This document shows positions 38,574 through 50,116 of a stretch of 64,000 nucleotides of DNA, one piece after another. Within the stretch, counting starts at the first letter, position 1. The number at the start of each line of letters is the position of its first letter. This stretch comes from Paramacrobiotus metropolitanus (lineage: Eukaryota; Tardigrada; Eutardigrada; Parachela; Macrobiotidae), in NCBI RefSeq assembly GCF_019649055.1, contig NW_026570333.1, positions 62,001 through 126,000 of the forward strand, given 5' to 3'. Made by a program: the position numbers and the translations under genes. The notes below the pieces were generated by a model. It was not told the DNA's origin and made no database searches. It saw nothing but the letters and a program-made list of their open reading frames with translations.

Positions 38574-41083
38574 TTATACTGTGATGTTCTGTAGTTTTAG
38601 GAGGACAAGTTGGGCGATTTCATTGGCGAAGGCATGCCGGTCCATAATCTCCTTGGGTTTGTCGTTGATTTGCGCCGACAGCAGCACATATCCGAACAGC
38701 GTCCCGATAAACTACAAAAACACCAAAGGTCATTAAACCGTCAGAGCACGGCCTACACGGGTGACGGAAAGATCAGTACGATAGGAATAATTACCGTAAT
38801 AATCGATGCTACCGACCTACTCAACGACACAGAATGAGCCGATAATCTCAGTGTGGCATAGCTAAGACTAAGTATCTGCACGAAGCGAGAACTACATCTC
38901 CGACGATAAATTTATTACCAACCCCGAAGACTGCTGAACTCCGAATGAGAAAACTGACGATGTACAAAGTACTGCAACTCGTGGAATTATGTAGACACGG
39001 CGCATCCATGCAGAAAAACCAAAAGTAAATCCAAACACAAAAGAGAAATAGCAAGTACGAGTACACATGTTAAGGTACGTACTAAGCTGCTACTGTATCT
39101 ATACTGCGTCACGGGTAACCGTTATGTGTATGGAGATGACTGCGTTAAAAGCGAATTTTAATAGTTTATAAGCTTGCACAGAGTGCTGTGCTATACTCAG
39201 TCAGGAAATTACATTACCGTCACGGCAACCTCTCGCGACAAGGCAATCCCGCCGATGGTAATCCGAGTGCGGCGTGTCTCACATTCTGCCAGATGTTTCT
39301 GCACTGCGCACACCGCTCCTTCCGGGCACCTGTCTGCCGCGACGGCACATCTGACAGCCAAGAGAAATTCTTCGTTCTACAAAAGGGAAGACACAAAGCC
39401 ATTCCTAAGGATTAGGCCCAAACACGGTAGAAGAGGGAATGTTATCGGTGTGGGATACTGATGACGCAGAAGATTAGTGGCGTTGAGGTTGTTAATGCGA
39501 TGCGTGTGTGTAAAGTTCCGTTGACAGCCACGTCATAAATCGTAATGCGACGGTTAAGAACCGTGTAGATACTGCTACAGCAATTATTCTGATTGTTATC
39601 ATTTAGTGTTAGATTAGTGTAGGCAAGTAGTGTTAGATTTTAACAGTTTACATCTTCAATTTAAATTGCTAAGGGCCGTTAATTCCGTTGCATCTGTATG
39701 AATGGCTCGTGGTGGCATACGGTATGCCGCATACCGTGTCCAGTAGGGTACTCGGAAATTTGCTTACAGAAAGTCGTACTATCGTAGAATAATGGCTTCT
39801 TGTGATGTCGCTTCGCTAAGCCGGTTAAAAACATGTGACCAATTAACAAACCCTATTTTAAATCTGTATTATTTTTAACAACAAAAGATAATGTGTGCTA
39901 ATGAGTATTTAAACAAGAAAGATAAATACAGTACCAATTAGAAGATGTATGCTTGATTTATATGGACATAGTTACTGTAGATACATAATTCAACCTAATT
40001 TCATTTCAATAAACAAATAAATTTAAAAATGTCCAAACTTGAAATTTGCCCGTGTCTAATTAAATTTACATAAGTGTTTGCATGAGTAATTCCGGTAACC
40101 AGTAAGAAGCTGTAGAAAGTGGCAATACAACGCAACTTTATAAGCACAGCGTCTGCGCATACCTGCTCGGTTAAATGGATAATGACCACCATCTGCGCCA
40201 CGAGCATTCCCAGTATAATACCAATACTGATGCACACCACAGCATCGGGATAATTTCCTACAGACACGATCTCACAGATGTTCTCGGCTAAGCGCATAAA
40301 ATAAAACGTATCCTCCAGAAATATCATGGCGCCGATCCACATGAACTCTCTATCCAACGCGCGAATCAGAGCGCATAAATCAGAATGACAGTTTAGACAT
40401 GCGCGAAATTCGGCTAACGACAAACTTTTGCCGGTATTCATCCTTCGGGTTAGGATTCGGCATCCCAAACCCAGTTCCAACAGAACCGCGATCAGAAAAC
40501 AATGCACACACTGAATTCCGGTTAAACTGATCGTGGTTAATATAAACCGAACAGTGAAGAATTCGCGCGAATATTTTACTACAAAATCCGAACGCGCGAA
40601 CCACGACGAAGAAGACGGAATTTCCCGTACGAACGACTCACTTCCGTTGCGTCGTTGGGGAACTATCACATAGATGGGGTTTGCCAGTAAAATGCATCCC
40701 AGTGCAAAAAGCGTGATGATGTTAACGTAATTAAAATATTTACCGAACGATTGGCAGAATGTTCGCAACATTGGGTGAAGACGCTTTTTCGACAACAGCA
40801 TCTGCACGGCACAGAATAAGCGCGTAAACGGCACGACAAATGTCGGGTACGACAGGAGCATGGCCGACGTAGTGGACGGTGATACCGGGTTGTCGTACTG
40901 CTCCGTGACGTTGGCTAAAAACTGCAGGATAACGTAGACCGCTATAAGGGTTACGAAGGAAATTCTAAAGATTTTTGATTTGGCTGGTATCGGATAATAA
41001 AAGTAACCGGTTAAACTCATGGAGCAAAACCAGAAAAGGTTGTACAGCCACAAGAGTTTTGTGTGCCGCGGTGCGGAATGCAT
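38574..41083 (-). CDS. Multi-pass membrane protein, gustatory-receptor-like
   Basis: The main exon (41083-40070) encodes about 338 residues with at least six hydrophobic segments (e.g. LLWLYNLFWFCSMSL, IITLFALGCILL, VVCISIGIILGMLVAQMVVI, ATFYSFLLVTGI) and no GPCR DRY or NPxxY motifs. Reading on past 40070 gives a short tail ending at 40001. Alternatively, a phase-0 donor at 40070/40069 joins an exon at 38711-38574 behind a strong acceptor (gtgtttttgtag). That exon reads FIGTLFGYVLLSAQ..., like the degenerate TY-x5-Q signature of the last exon of arthropod-type gustatory receptors. The 1.36-kb intron is long for this window. Family and second exon are inferences. Confidence 0.5.
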
Positions 41084-42059
41084 AATTGTACGGCACAGTT
41101 TCCCCTGCAAAGACTGCTACGCACAAAGAGCAGGTTGCCCCATTAATCCATTCTTCCGTAATGCTTATATGGCTACACCCAGTGTATAGAAGATGCTGTT
41201 CATCAAACTGCTTTGCATACATAAGCATTTCACGCACAACGATTTTTTGAATTAAGTCAAAGAATATCGCGCACAATCGATAATCGACGCTGTGTACACA
41301 CACGGCAAGTGCGCACGTTCCAGACTTGTCAGGAACGGAATGCACATGATTGACAGTATGTTTGCTTTGGGCAAAAATATTTCCGTTAAAAGGTTGAAAA
41401 GGTCACGCTGTGTTTTTCAAAGGATAGTCGTGCAGGTGAGAAATCATCACCAACAACGGTGCACCGAATAACCGTGAAAACACCGTATGCATGCGAAGGT
41501 GGTGCCAGACACGCCACACATGCACATAACAGTTTTTATTCTAGTGGGTAGACAGTACGGAGTTCTCGCCATTGTGCCTGGCTGTTACTAAATAGTTCCA
41601 ATATTTAGAATGCTTAAAGTGGCACTGAAGAAAGTAACCCGGAATTACGCTTGTCCAATAAGTAAGTGGACACTGGAAATAGCAAAACATTGTGTATATT
41701 TTTGCGCATATACCGTTTGCATTTCCATTATGTATTTCTTATGTTGTACATTGGCGTTTTGCGTATAGAAGTGTACAGATTAGCTGAAGATTTGCGACTT
41801 CCCAACCGGATGTTGCGCGCACAAACGGTTTTCACGCCAATTCTGAATGTACAATATATGAATGTACTCTATACAAATTATTTGGCTTATAAATGCCGCA
41901 ACGCAATGCACAAAGGTGCTGCGAAAGTGAATGTTTCCTTGCGGGTACACGGGGTTGATACCACTTATCGGTCACCGCAGCTCAGGATTTGTGGAAGGTC
42001 AACGCTAGCCCAGCTGAACTACCTGACCTTGGCTTTCGCAACTTGCAGAAAACATGGGA
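41084..42059. other. Intergenic stretch
   Basis: No convincing gene. A copy of the interspersed repeat lies at about 41790-41890 (cggatgttgcgcgcacaaac core). Confidence 0.5.
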
Positions 42060-42907
42060 TTTACCTTTGTGCAACGTTTCCCCTGTCCACTCTCCTCGAA
42101 GTGTTCCAAGACGACGAAATCAATAAAGCGCGCCTTCTTGCCCAGGCAAGTCCGGAAGCCGGTGTCTGGCTTAACGCGATAATACTTACCCCGTTCTAAA
42201 AAATAGTACTAAATACAGCCGATTTTTCTCTATAGAATGGTATGTTTCACGTATTCCCAAGAATACCTTCTCCGAAAATCGCTGCTTGTTAGACTCGGTG
42301 CTGCGATTCGTGATCCACATAAGTGTATGAAATGTCACAAGCCTGTTGATGGCCAAGCTATCATGCCCTTTCTTGGCCGGCAGGCACCCGCGGCACGGTG
42401 CTCTCAACAGCATTGTATGCGGCGCCGCGCCTTCGTCTCGGCTGGTATCCCAGCTAAACTGGAACCACGCGGCACCTCTCACACGAGCGAACGACGTCCA
42501 GACGGCAACCTTCGCATGGAACCTTCGCATGGAAAAGGGGAATGTGCTTGGCATGGGATGTTACATGCGTAGATACTGTTTGCTGCTTCCCATCTCAAAT
42601 CCACTTCGACAAATGCGCGGGAGCGGCCGCTATCCAGGCAGAAGAAAAGAAATCCAGATTTTACTCGAATTTGAACGATCGATACATCTTCGCCCCAATA
42701 GCTTTCGACACAATGGGGGCGTGGGGACCATCGGCTATCGCCCTTATCAAGGAGCTAGGAAAACGTCTACGCGACCACTCTGGAGAAAAGCGCTCGCATG
42801 AATTTCTCCGACAGCGTCTCTCGTTGGAGATACAGCGAGGCAATGCGGCCTCAATTATGGGCACAAATGGCGAAGCGGAAAAGCTAAATGGAATCTGGAT
42901 GTTATAA
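42060..42907 (+). pseudogene. Degraded 3' fragment of a non-LTR retrotransposon ORF
   Basis: Translated in at least three frames, this region matches the C-terminal part of the RT ORF family at 61480. It has a segment PEAGVWLNA, then a Cys/His zinc region (DPHKCMKCHKPVDG, decayed), then AGIPAKLEP and ERRPDG, then WDVTCVDT at the restriction-like nuclease site, and the family's closing region with IQRGNAASIMG. Frame shifts occur between each block, so it is dead. Loss of the RT domain at the 5' side is typical of 5'-truncated insertions made by target-primed reverse transcription. Confidence 0.8.
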
Positions 42908-43369
42908 AGTCTAGCTTTTTCGCTTGCTTGTAATGGTTTTGTTTTATTGATACATTTGTGTCTCGGTTTTCAAGTAAAGAGCAACCGCATCGGGGTTCAT
43001 ATTTGTTTTGTTGCAGTGTAAATCATGCACCTGTTGTGGGTCTTGTGCTATATATTCAACAAACATGTCAACAAGGCGCGTGAAGTTCATAACGAGGTAA
43101 GACACCTTCTGCCAAGCGTCGATTTTTATCCCGACCTAATTCCTAGCAAGGTACCAACAGGAAGCGCGCCTTACAAAGCCACCAGAGCAAACAGCTTCTG
43201 TTCGTTGCTATGGACCACAGTCCCGGTTCTCACGAAATCCAGCATTCGCGCTTGTGCTATCATTTTTGGTCAGTCAGAAATGAAACCGCATCCGTCATTG
43301 TACAGAGTAGTATTCAGCCAAACCGTTCATTTGTGATTTTCATTGAGATTGTCTAAAAATTTTTGTTTT

Positions 43370-43541
43370 TTACTGACCCTCCCTGACTTCGTCGCAGGAG
43401 AAGGTAATGGTCAGCGGGCGTTTCTGGCAGCCGGTGGTTTTTGACGGCTCGCTGGCGCGCAACGTGCAAGTGGGGAGATCCGGGGAAGCCGCCGTACACG
43501 CTTGCAGGACATCCTTCGTCACGTTGATCTTGGTACGAGAA
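43370..43541 (-). pseudogene. Partial duplicate of a SUEL-lectin-like exon
   Basis: About 50 codons from VTKDVLQAC to the stop are nearly identical to the 3' half of the gene at 44315-45103. The upstream part (signal peptide, linker) is missing, and homology ends abruptly near 43535. The flanking non-coding sequence is also partly duplicated (...ccgac...ttattt...gataccaacaggaa... near 43130 and 43950). It is probably a fragment left by tandem duplication. Confidence 0.6.
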
Positions 43542-44314
43542 TATTTACTACGCACATGTACGGTATCCACCGTTTACAGTATCTACATTAGCAATTACTG
43601 CATCTACCGTTTTTCGTTTTCGTATGTACGGTAACGAATAGCAGACCAGGTTGTCTGTGGTCTTCTAAAGTACAGTTCTCGGCCGATTAAACTTTATCAT
43701 GCAAACTATACTGCAACAAAACACAGACTGCTTAGTGTACAATAACATTGGCTCTATCCCTTTCAAGAAACACGCCATGAATCACGTGCAAGGAATGTAA
43801 TTTTGCTGACCAAATTGCCTGTTTTGTATTCGGTACCCGTTTAGTGAGGCAAAACGGATGTCATGAGCGAGCAACAGAACACTTTTTTGGTGAGCGTATC
43901 AGAAGGTGTGCGAATGCGATAATGCACATTTTGCCGCGTTGTGATCTTTATTCCGACATTTATTTTTACCGAGATACCAACAGGAAAACGCAACACACAC
44001 GCACACACCAGGACTGGTTTGCTGTTCATATGGACTGTTGTCGAGCTTCTCGTTAAATCACGCAGTCGCACTCATACGTTCGTTTCTAATGCGTCACAAA
44101 AGCAACCACCGAAAAAAGCAAGTTAATATTGCCAGAATTTAATGTCCTGCTTGATCGTCCAGTGGACTGCGCTTATTTGTCGAACATATTGTTGACAATC
44201 ATTCCGCACACAATCGGTTCTGAAAGCAAAGACAAGTATTAATCCGTTATTATCCAGCCAAACCGTTTGTATCATTGTCGTCAAGAGTACATTAAACTTT
44301 TCATTCATTTCCTA

Positions 44315-45103
44315 CTAACCGCTTTGGACTTCGTTGCAGGAGAAGGTGATGGTCAGGGGGCGTTTCTGGCAGCCGGTGGTTTTGGATGGATCGTTGGCGC
44401 GCACGGTGCACGTGGAGAGATCCGGGGAAGCCGCCGTGCACGCCTGCAGGACATCCTTCGTCACGTCGATTTTGGGGCAACCGCGCTGCACATACTCCGC
44501 CTTCTCCAGGCGGACGCGCCGGGGGTTGGCGGAGGGAAGGGGCGTGGTCGGGCAGGGCTTAGCGGTGTTATTAGACTTCGCGGCCGGCTTCGGTTTTTGG
44601 ACACTGCGCGCTGGGCGGCGCACGGAACCCTTGGATGAAGCGGAGCCGGTGTCCTTGGTGCAGACGATCGTGTACGATTGGCCGTGCCGAATCGTCTGGG
44701 TGGTCGTGTTGCGACCGCCCACATTCTGTGACAGGGAGACCGTCGGCAACTCCATGGTCAGTGGCATGGCCTCCGGTGCGGCGGCTGCCTATAGTAAATC
44801 CCATAGATTTGCAATCTTCCACATTACTAGTAGAAAAGTGCTAATTGAAAAATAAAATTGAAGAATAAAATCAACAAACAGTCTGCAATAGGAACACATC
44901 AAAATGCGTATAAATCGCCAGCACCACTGTTTCTAGCAGAAAAACGTGCATTTGCGCAGACTGCGGTAAAACGAAGCATCTACTTTTTAGTCCACCGAGT
45001 CGGCACTGACATGCGCTAAAATCTAAATGGCAAAACAATTTTTAGAAAGTATACTTACGGCCAACACGGGAATGAGAGCAATGGCGAAGATTCCTGCCAG
45101 CAT
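44315..45103 (-). CDS. Secreted SUEL/galactose-lectin-like protein, gene 1
   Basis: Two exons in phase 0. Exon 1 (45103-45059) is a 15-residue signal peptide start (MLAGIFAIALIPVLA) with a gtaagt donor. Exon 2 (44788-44315) follows a ctatag acceptor and reads to TAG, total about 172 residues. The middle is a Pro/Lys/Ser-rich linker. The C-terminal ~50 residues (VTKDVLQAC...CTVRANDPSK...GCQKRPLTITFSC) follow the last half of the SUEL lectin pattern (C-x-V-x-A...K-x-L-x-V-x-Y-x-C). The first half of a SUEL domain is not obvious, apart from an N-terminal HGQSYTIVC block. It is secreted; sugar binding is inferred. Confidence 0.6.
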
Positions 45104-46126
45104 TTTGGTACCGCAATGAACTGTGTCCAGCAAGGCAAGCAACTGCAACTACCCAGACACAAAATTCCCCGCCCTACACAAACAAATGCTTTTTTCCGTA
45201 TGGAGCCGGTAAATTTGCAGTACAACAATATCGACTACTCGTTATGGCCTGGGTCTCAAAAATGCCTCAAGACATTTCTGGTAGTTGCCGTTTTTGCAGC
45301 AGTAATGTTGTATAACTCTCTTTTCTTCGATAACGTTTTGGCTTCTCCTTCAGGCGCTTATCGTTCTCTTACATAACGTATGAGCATGCAGGTTTGGAGC
45401 TTCTTCTAGGCGCTCGCTGAAGCAGGTTTTGTTAAAAAAAACTGAGTTTTGTTAAAATCCACAGAAATTTACTTCCTCCTTGATCGCTCGCTTGCTACCG
45501 TGAAACGAAAGCCGCGCGCACAAACCGTTTTTATATCAGTGTACGTACGTACGAGAAAGCGTAGCAGAGATACGGTAAAAAGTGTAACAGTGCGTCACGT
45601 AATAGAAAGCATTGGCAAGCAATGGCTCTCGTATGGGTTGCGGTAAATAATGCTCCGATTTAACGACAGCACACAGGTTTGCGTTTTCCTTTAATGATCC
45701 TTATGAATCTGACACGGACGAATAACAGCACACAAATAAACGCCGAATTCTCTAACCAAAACAACCCGATTACAGTTCATTCTTCTTTGCCATTGGGTTG
45801 GCCATCCAAAAGGACACACGGCGCTCTACTTATCAAACATATTGTTGACGACCATTCCACATGCGATTTGTGCTGCAAAATAAACGAAACAGCGGTATAA
45901 TATTTTAGCGTAGTAATCATATAAGAGCGTTCAACCGCGCAGTTAAATGTTCCCTGTTTCTCTCGTTACCCGACGGAAGTGCGGCATTGCGACTTTGTCA
46001 CGCTGAATTTGAGCACCATGTTGAACATGTTCCGTCGCAACGCCCCGTTTCCACCAAAAGACGGCAGAAAATACAGGAAATATTTAGCGGCGCGATCAAC
46101 GCATTCCCTGTATACAAATAACTTAC
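45104..46126. other. Spacer between the two lectin-like genes
   Basis: Should hold the last exon of gene 2 (its exon 2 ends at 46127 at a gtaagt donor in phase 1), but I cannot identify that exon. Otherwise A/T-rich with only chance ORFs. Confidence 0.4.
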
Positions 46127-46820
46127 GTGTTTCCATCGCGGCACAGGAAAATTCAACAGTCAACGGCCGCTGCTGACACCCGGCCTTCTTCGAGGGATCA
46201 TTGGCGCGGATGACACACGTCATCATGTCTTCGGAGATGCAGGCGTTCCAGATGGCGCTGGTGACGTCCTCCGCCGCGCAGCCTTTCTTCGCGTACGTCG
46301 CATTGTCCAGGCGTACTCTCTTGGTGGGATCCGCTTCCACTTTGGGGGGATTGCACCCCCCTTGGGCGGATTGCGAAGGCGGTGAACCGGAAGACGGTTT
46401 TTTGGACGGCGACGCCGGTTTCGGCGCACTGCGCGCTAAGCGTCGGGGGCTTTTGCCTCCCGCGGTGGTTTTCGGGGGAGCGGCTACTTTGGGACACTGG
46501 ATGGTGTAGGACTGTCCGTGGGGAATCACCATGGTGGTCACGTTATGCTCGCCCACCATCCGGGAAGTGGAGGCCAACTTTTGAGCCGGTGATGGTGCGG
46601 CTAGCTGCAAGTAATTAAGTGCTTGGCATCCCAGACAAATGTACCATAACTTTCGGTACTTGTACATTATAATAAAATCGGCTCTAAACAGTACAACAAT
46701 GTTTTAGTCGAGAAATTCGACCGGTCTCCATTTGTCTTCTAATATTTAAATACCTCAGCGTATATTTAAACTTACCCCGTATCCAACGACAAGAGCAACG
46801 GTCAAAACCGTCGCAATCAT
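46127..46820 (-). CDS. Secreted SUEL/galactose-lectin-like protein, gene 2
   Basis: Paralogue of gene 1 with the same structure. Exon 1 (46820-46776) encodes a signal peptide start (MIATVLTVALVVGYG) with a gtaag donor. Exon 2 (46604-46127) follows an acttgcag acceptor. It has the same HGQSYTIQC block, a Ser/Pro/Lys linker, and the Cys pattern WNAC...TCVIRANDPSK...GCQQRPLTVEFSC. It ends at a gtaagt donor, unlike gene 1, so a final exon lies downstream (not found). Gene 1, gene 2 and the fragment at 43370 form a small tandem family. Confidence 0.55.
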
Positions 46821-47372
46821 TGCTGTTGCAGTCATCGCAAGCAGTTCTTACAAGGTGAAGATGGGCAAATCTGTCGTCTTAGCCCGGTTAGGAAATGCTA
46901 GGCCGTGGAGCTTCCGTGTAAAAGAAAACTGTGTAGCTACAACGACTTATGCACACGCTACAAGATGTACCGCCGTGTGCAACAAATACAGATGGAAAAT
47001 GTTTTAAGCCCAGCTGTTTGTCGATGTGCTCCCAGCTATATTATTATATTTGTAGTGGATCCACTAAAATCGGACATGTAGTTCCGGTTGTTAGACAATT
47101 TAATGCGCAGGTTAATGTACTTGCCGAAAGACACCGATCAACACCTCCATAGGTTACTTCTTCTTGCTTCGAGCGTCAGAGTATTTACGTGCCAAAAATA
47201 GCGCTTTATTCCAGTTATCTCTTGAATTAACACTAATTAATATACCGTAAATGATATAAATATATATATTGTACAGGCATGCCACACTTCCCGCATTAAT
47301 ATTGTATTGTTTTCGTAGTGTTGCGCTGCGGTTAGACATCTTCACAATTTAACCGGCAAGTTGAGCCAACCG
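46821..47372. other. Spacer, nothing recognised
   Basis: No supportable gene. Lies between the lectin-like gene 2 and GPCR gene A. Confidence 0.5.
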
Positions 47373-48335
47373 TTATTTAAATTTAAACACTTTATCAGAA
47401 AGCAGTTTTAAACCGTTATGCATTTCCATGCTGCCCAGATTAAATAAAAACGGATTAACCGCGGATAGCGAATATCCCAACCAATAAGCCACCAGATAAA
47501 ACTCGATATCCTCATATCCGCTGATTAATTCCATAATCTGGTAGATAAACCACGGGCCCCACTGCAACACTAGCGCGGCTAACAGTGCCGACAACAACCC
47601 GAACGCCTGGCGCTGCTTCTTCTTCCGCACCACATCCCGGATATCCGGCGCCGTTTCCGCCGTGCGGATGCGCAACGCCGCGCGGTGTTTACTCCACAGT
47701 TTCCACGAAGTCTTCACGTAGCAGCACACCGTGACGGCCGACGGCAGCCACTGTGTGAAGATCGCCACGTATAGCGAACTAGCGTACGGTTCGTCGATAC
47801 TCCAATAGCATTCTTTTTCGTCGGTGGAAGTACGATGTATTCGATTGTAAACCAAACTCGGCACGATAACTAAGTTAGACCAAATCCAGCTGAAGCAGAT
47901 TAAAATGATGCATTTTTTCTCGGTGTGACGCTGCCGGTAGGACACCGGCCAGGAGATGGCCCATAATCGGTCCAGGGCGATTATAGTGATGGTCAGCAGA
48001 GTTTGTGAGGTACCCAAGAAATCGAAGTACACCCAGATGGTGCATTGCCAACGGGATAACGGCCAGTGGCGAAGAACGGTTAGCAGAGCAAAGTGGGTCA
48101 TGGACACGGAGCCAGTGAGGCAGTCGGAGATGGCCAGGTTGAAGAGGTAGTAGTTGAAGACGGTGCGCACCGACGGGATGATTAGGAATGTCGCGATGAT
48201 GGTCAGATTGGTGATCACCGTGGAGATTATTAAGCTGACCAGGGGAAGCAGAACCCACGCGGAAACATAATAGGGCGTGGATATATTAGTTGGTAAAGGT
48301 GTATTGGTGGAATTATTAATATTATGCATCTGCAT
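47373..48335 (-). CDS. Rhodopsin-class GPCR, gene A
   Basis: About 320 residues, single exon. I start at the ATG at 48335; an in-frame GTG lies at 48368. The N-terminus has N-glycosylation sites (NNST, NIST region). Seven hydrophobic segments are visible. TM3 begins with the disulfide Cys (WQCTIW) and ends in LDRLWA, a DRY variant lacking Tyr. The partner Cys in loop 2 is in KECYW. TM6 has LQWGPW in place of CWxP, and TM7 has NPFLFN in place of NPxxY. Loop 3 is basic (RKKKQRQAFG). It resembles amine/muscarinic-type receptors of invertebrates, but the ligand cannot be named. Its first two thirds are duplicated in the chimeric gene at 49879. Confidence 0.85.
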   Translation of the reverse strand: MQMHNINNSTNTPLPTNISTPYYVSAWVLLPLVSLIISTVITNLTIIATFLIIPSVRTVFNYYLFNLAISDCLTGSVSMTHFALLTVLRHWPLSRWQCTIWVYFDFLGTSQTLLTITIIALDRLWAISWPVSYRQRHTEKKCIILICFSWIWSNLVIVPSLVYNRIHRTSTDEKECYWSIDEPYASSLYVAIFTQWLPSAVTVCCYVKTSWKLWSKHRAALRIRTAETAPDIRDVVRKKKQRQAFGLLSALLAALVLQWGPWFIYQIMELISGYEDIEFYLVAYWLGYSLSAVNPFLFNLGSMEMHNGLKLLSDKVFKFK

Positions 48336-50116
48336 GATGGAAACCGTAATCTGTAGAATGCGAGACACTCTTCACTATACGCTTCAGAGATGCATATAAT
48401 ATATTGTTATACAGAGTTTTAGTGACAGAGCGCTCAGCAGTGGGATTATTTTGCTAACGATTCCGACGTTCCTGCATACGTAACCGGAGTCCGACGATTA
48501 AAGTAATCTCTGGCTGTTTCGGAGATGCTCGATATCATAATATGCGCATGCCGTGTGACCATATCGTATCTTGTCAGCGTCCTGGCATCCGATTGCTGTC
48601 GACCTGATTCAGCCGGAAGTGCAGCACGAGAAGCATGTGCCTTATCTAATTATAAGGCACTGCTGTCGGTTAAACGGTTAATGACCGCGAATCTGTATAT
48701 ACACAGTGTTGTTCTCGCAGTTATGCATAGGTACATTATTTATTGAAATGGGCAGCGAAGTGCGCTGCCGTCTGGCAAATGGGATAAACTGGGATTAGGT
48801 ATGCTCTACTTATGTTCACTGTCGTATGTACCGCGCCGCTGTATGATTTGGGTTGAAACGTAGTTGTTCTTGGTATATTCGTTATCAGGGGAAGCGTGCC
48901 GGTATTGTACATGCTCCCAAGTTTATGCACTTGTACAAAAACTTTCGCTTTCGCGCCTTTCCGGCCACTTATTTGTATTATTTTATGACATTATATGAAT
49001 CTGTAGCCAAATGGTATGTATACATCGGTGTGAAAACTGTTTGTGCGCACAACATCCGGTTGGAGAGTAAAGGCTGAGTAAAAAGCCAAAAGCTTAAAGG
49101 CATGGAGATATACAAAAAGTTTTCAGTACCAACAGATCTTCTTTGAATTTTGCGGGCAAAGCACGTTTAGCGAGAAGATCGTTTTTACGCCAAGTTTCCA
49201 TCATGGTTTTGAAATTTCAAAACGAATTTCAAATATTTTCTCAAGTTATTTGAAATCTGAAAAAAATGGTGGAAACTTACTTGCGAAAGCTATCTTCATA
49301 GTTATGTGTGTGTAGTTTTCATGCAAAATCTGAATAGTATCGGTTGATAATGAGACTTTTGGTACTTTCTAACTGCGTGCGTTCTGCATGAGTAACTTTG
49401 GAATTCTGTTTCAACCATAACTCCCGAATCAGATGATGCACGCACAAGCGGATTTCACGCAAATGTATGCATTATGCAATCACTTGGCTATAATTATAAT
49501 GTTAGAAACCGAATAACCGATGCAAAAAAGAACACAATAATTGCTTGCTGTCTTTTGTATCATTGTAGGTAAATCGGCAGTTACAAGTTACAACCAATTT
49601 TAAATATTATCCAGGTGGAAAATTGCCACCCTTGTGGAAGTACATATTCCTTTGGAAGCGGTAGCTAGACACCTCGTCCCACCTTCTCTCACATAATCAG
49701 TTCAACTCAGTCGTGACATATCACTGTAATGTCGCAATGCGTGCACATGCCGTTTTACTACGCAGAGTAATTTGAACTCAGGGAGGACTGCGAGTTTATT
49801 CTAACTACGATTTTTACTAAACGGATGGAAAAATGATCATCTGAAAAAAAATAAACGGCAAACCGCATTAAGAGACCGTTATTTCAACTTGCAAATTTTA
49901 TGAAACAACAGCTTTATACCGTTATGCATCTCAAGGCTGCCCAGAATAAATAAAAACGGATTGACAGCGGATAGAGAATACTGCAACCAGTAAGACGCCT
50001 CATAGAATTCGTTACTTTCATAGTTGCTGCTTAAATCCAGAATCCGGTAGATGAACCACGGACTCCACTGCAGCACCAGCGCGGCCAACAGCGCCGACAA
50101 CCACCCGAACGCCTGC
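47611..50116. repeat. 2.5-kb tandem duplication, unit 1
   Basis: The 2506-bp unit starts in loop 3 of GPCR A, takes in its 5' part and upstream spacer, and ends in the 3' part of the next GPCR. Unit 2 (50117-52618, 2502 bp) appears identical by eye except for four one-base homopolymer differences. Confidence 0.93.
48336..49878. other. Duplicated upstream spacer of the GPCR genes
   Basis: Non-coding; repeated at 50842-52380. Holds a copy of the interspersed repeat at about 49345-49490. It presumably contains the GPCR promoter, but no element is clear. Confidence 0.6.

Noticed and set aside
42186-42801. Antisense and alternative-frame ORFs over the retrotransposon fragment
   Set aside because: The protein-level match to the RT C-terminus is on the plus strand in shifting frames; the others are shadows.
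44267-44855. Plus-strand ORFs of 123 and 173 codons opposite the lectin-like gene
   Set aside because: They are antisense to a spliced gene with signal peptide and Cys pattern; GC-rich coding on the minus strand explains the open plus frames.
47875-48258. 127-codon minus ORF repeated at 50381-50764
   Set aside because: It is an out-of-frame shadow of the GPCR coding sequence and is repeated only because the locus is duplicated.
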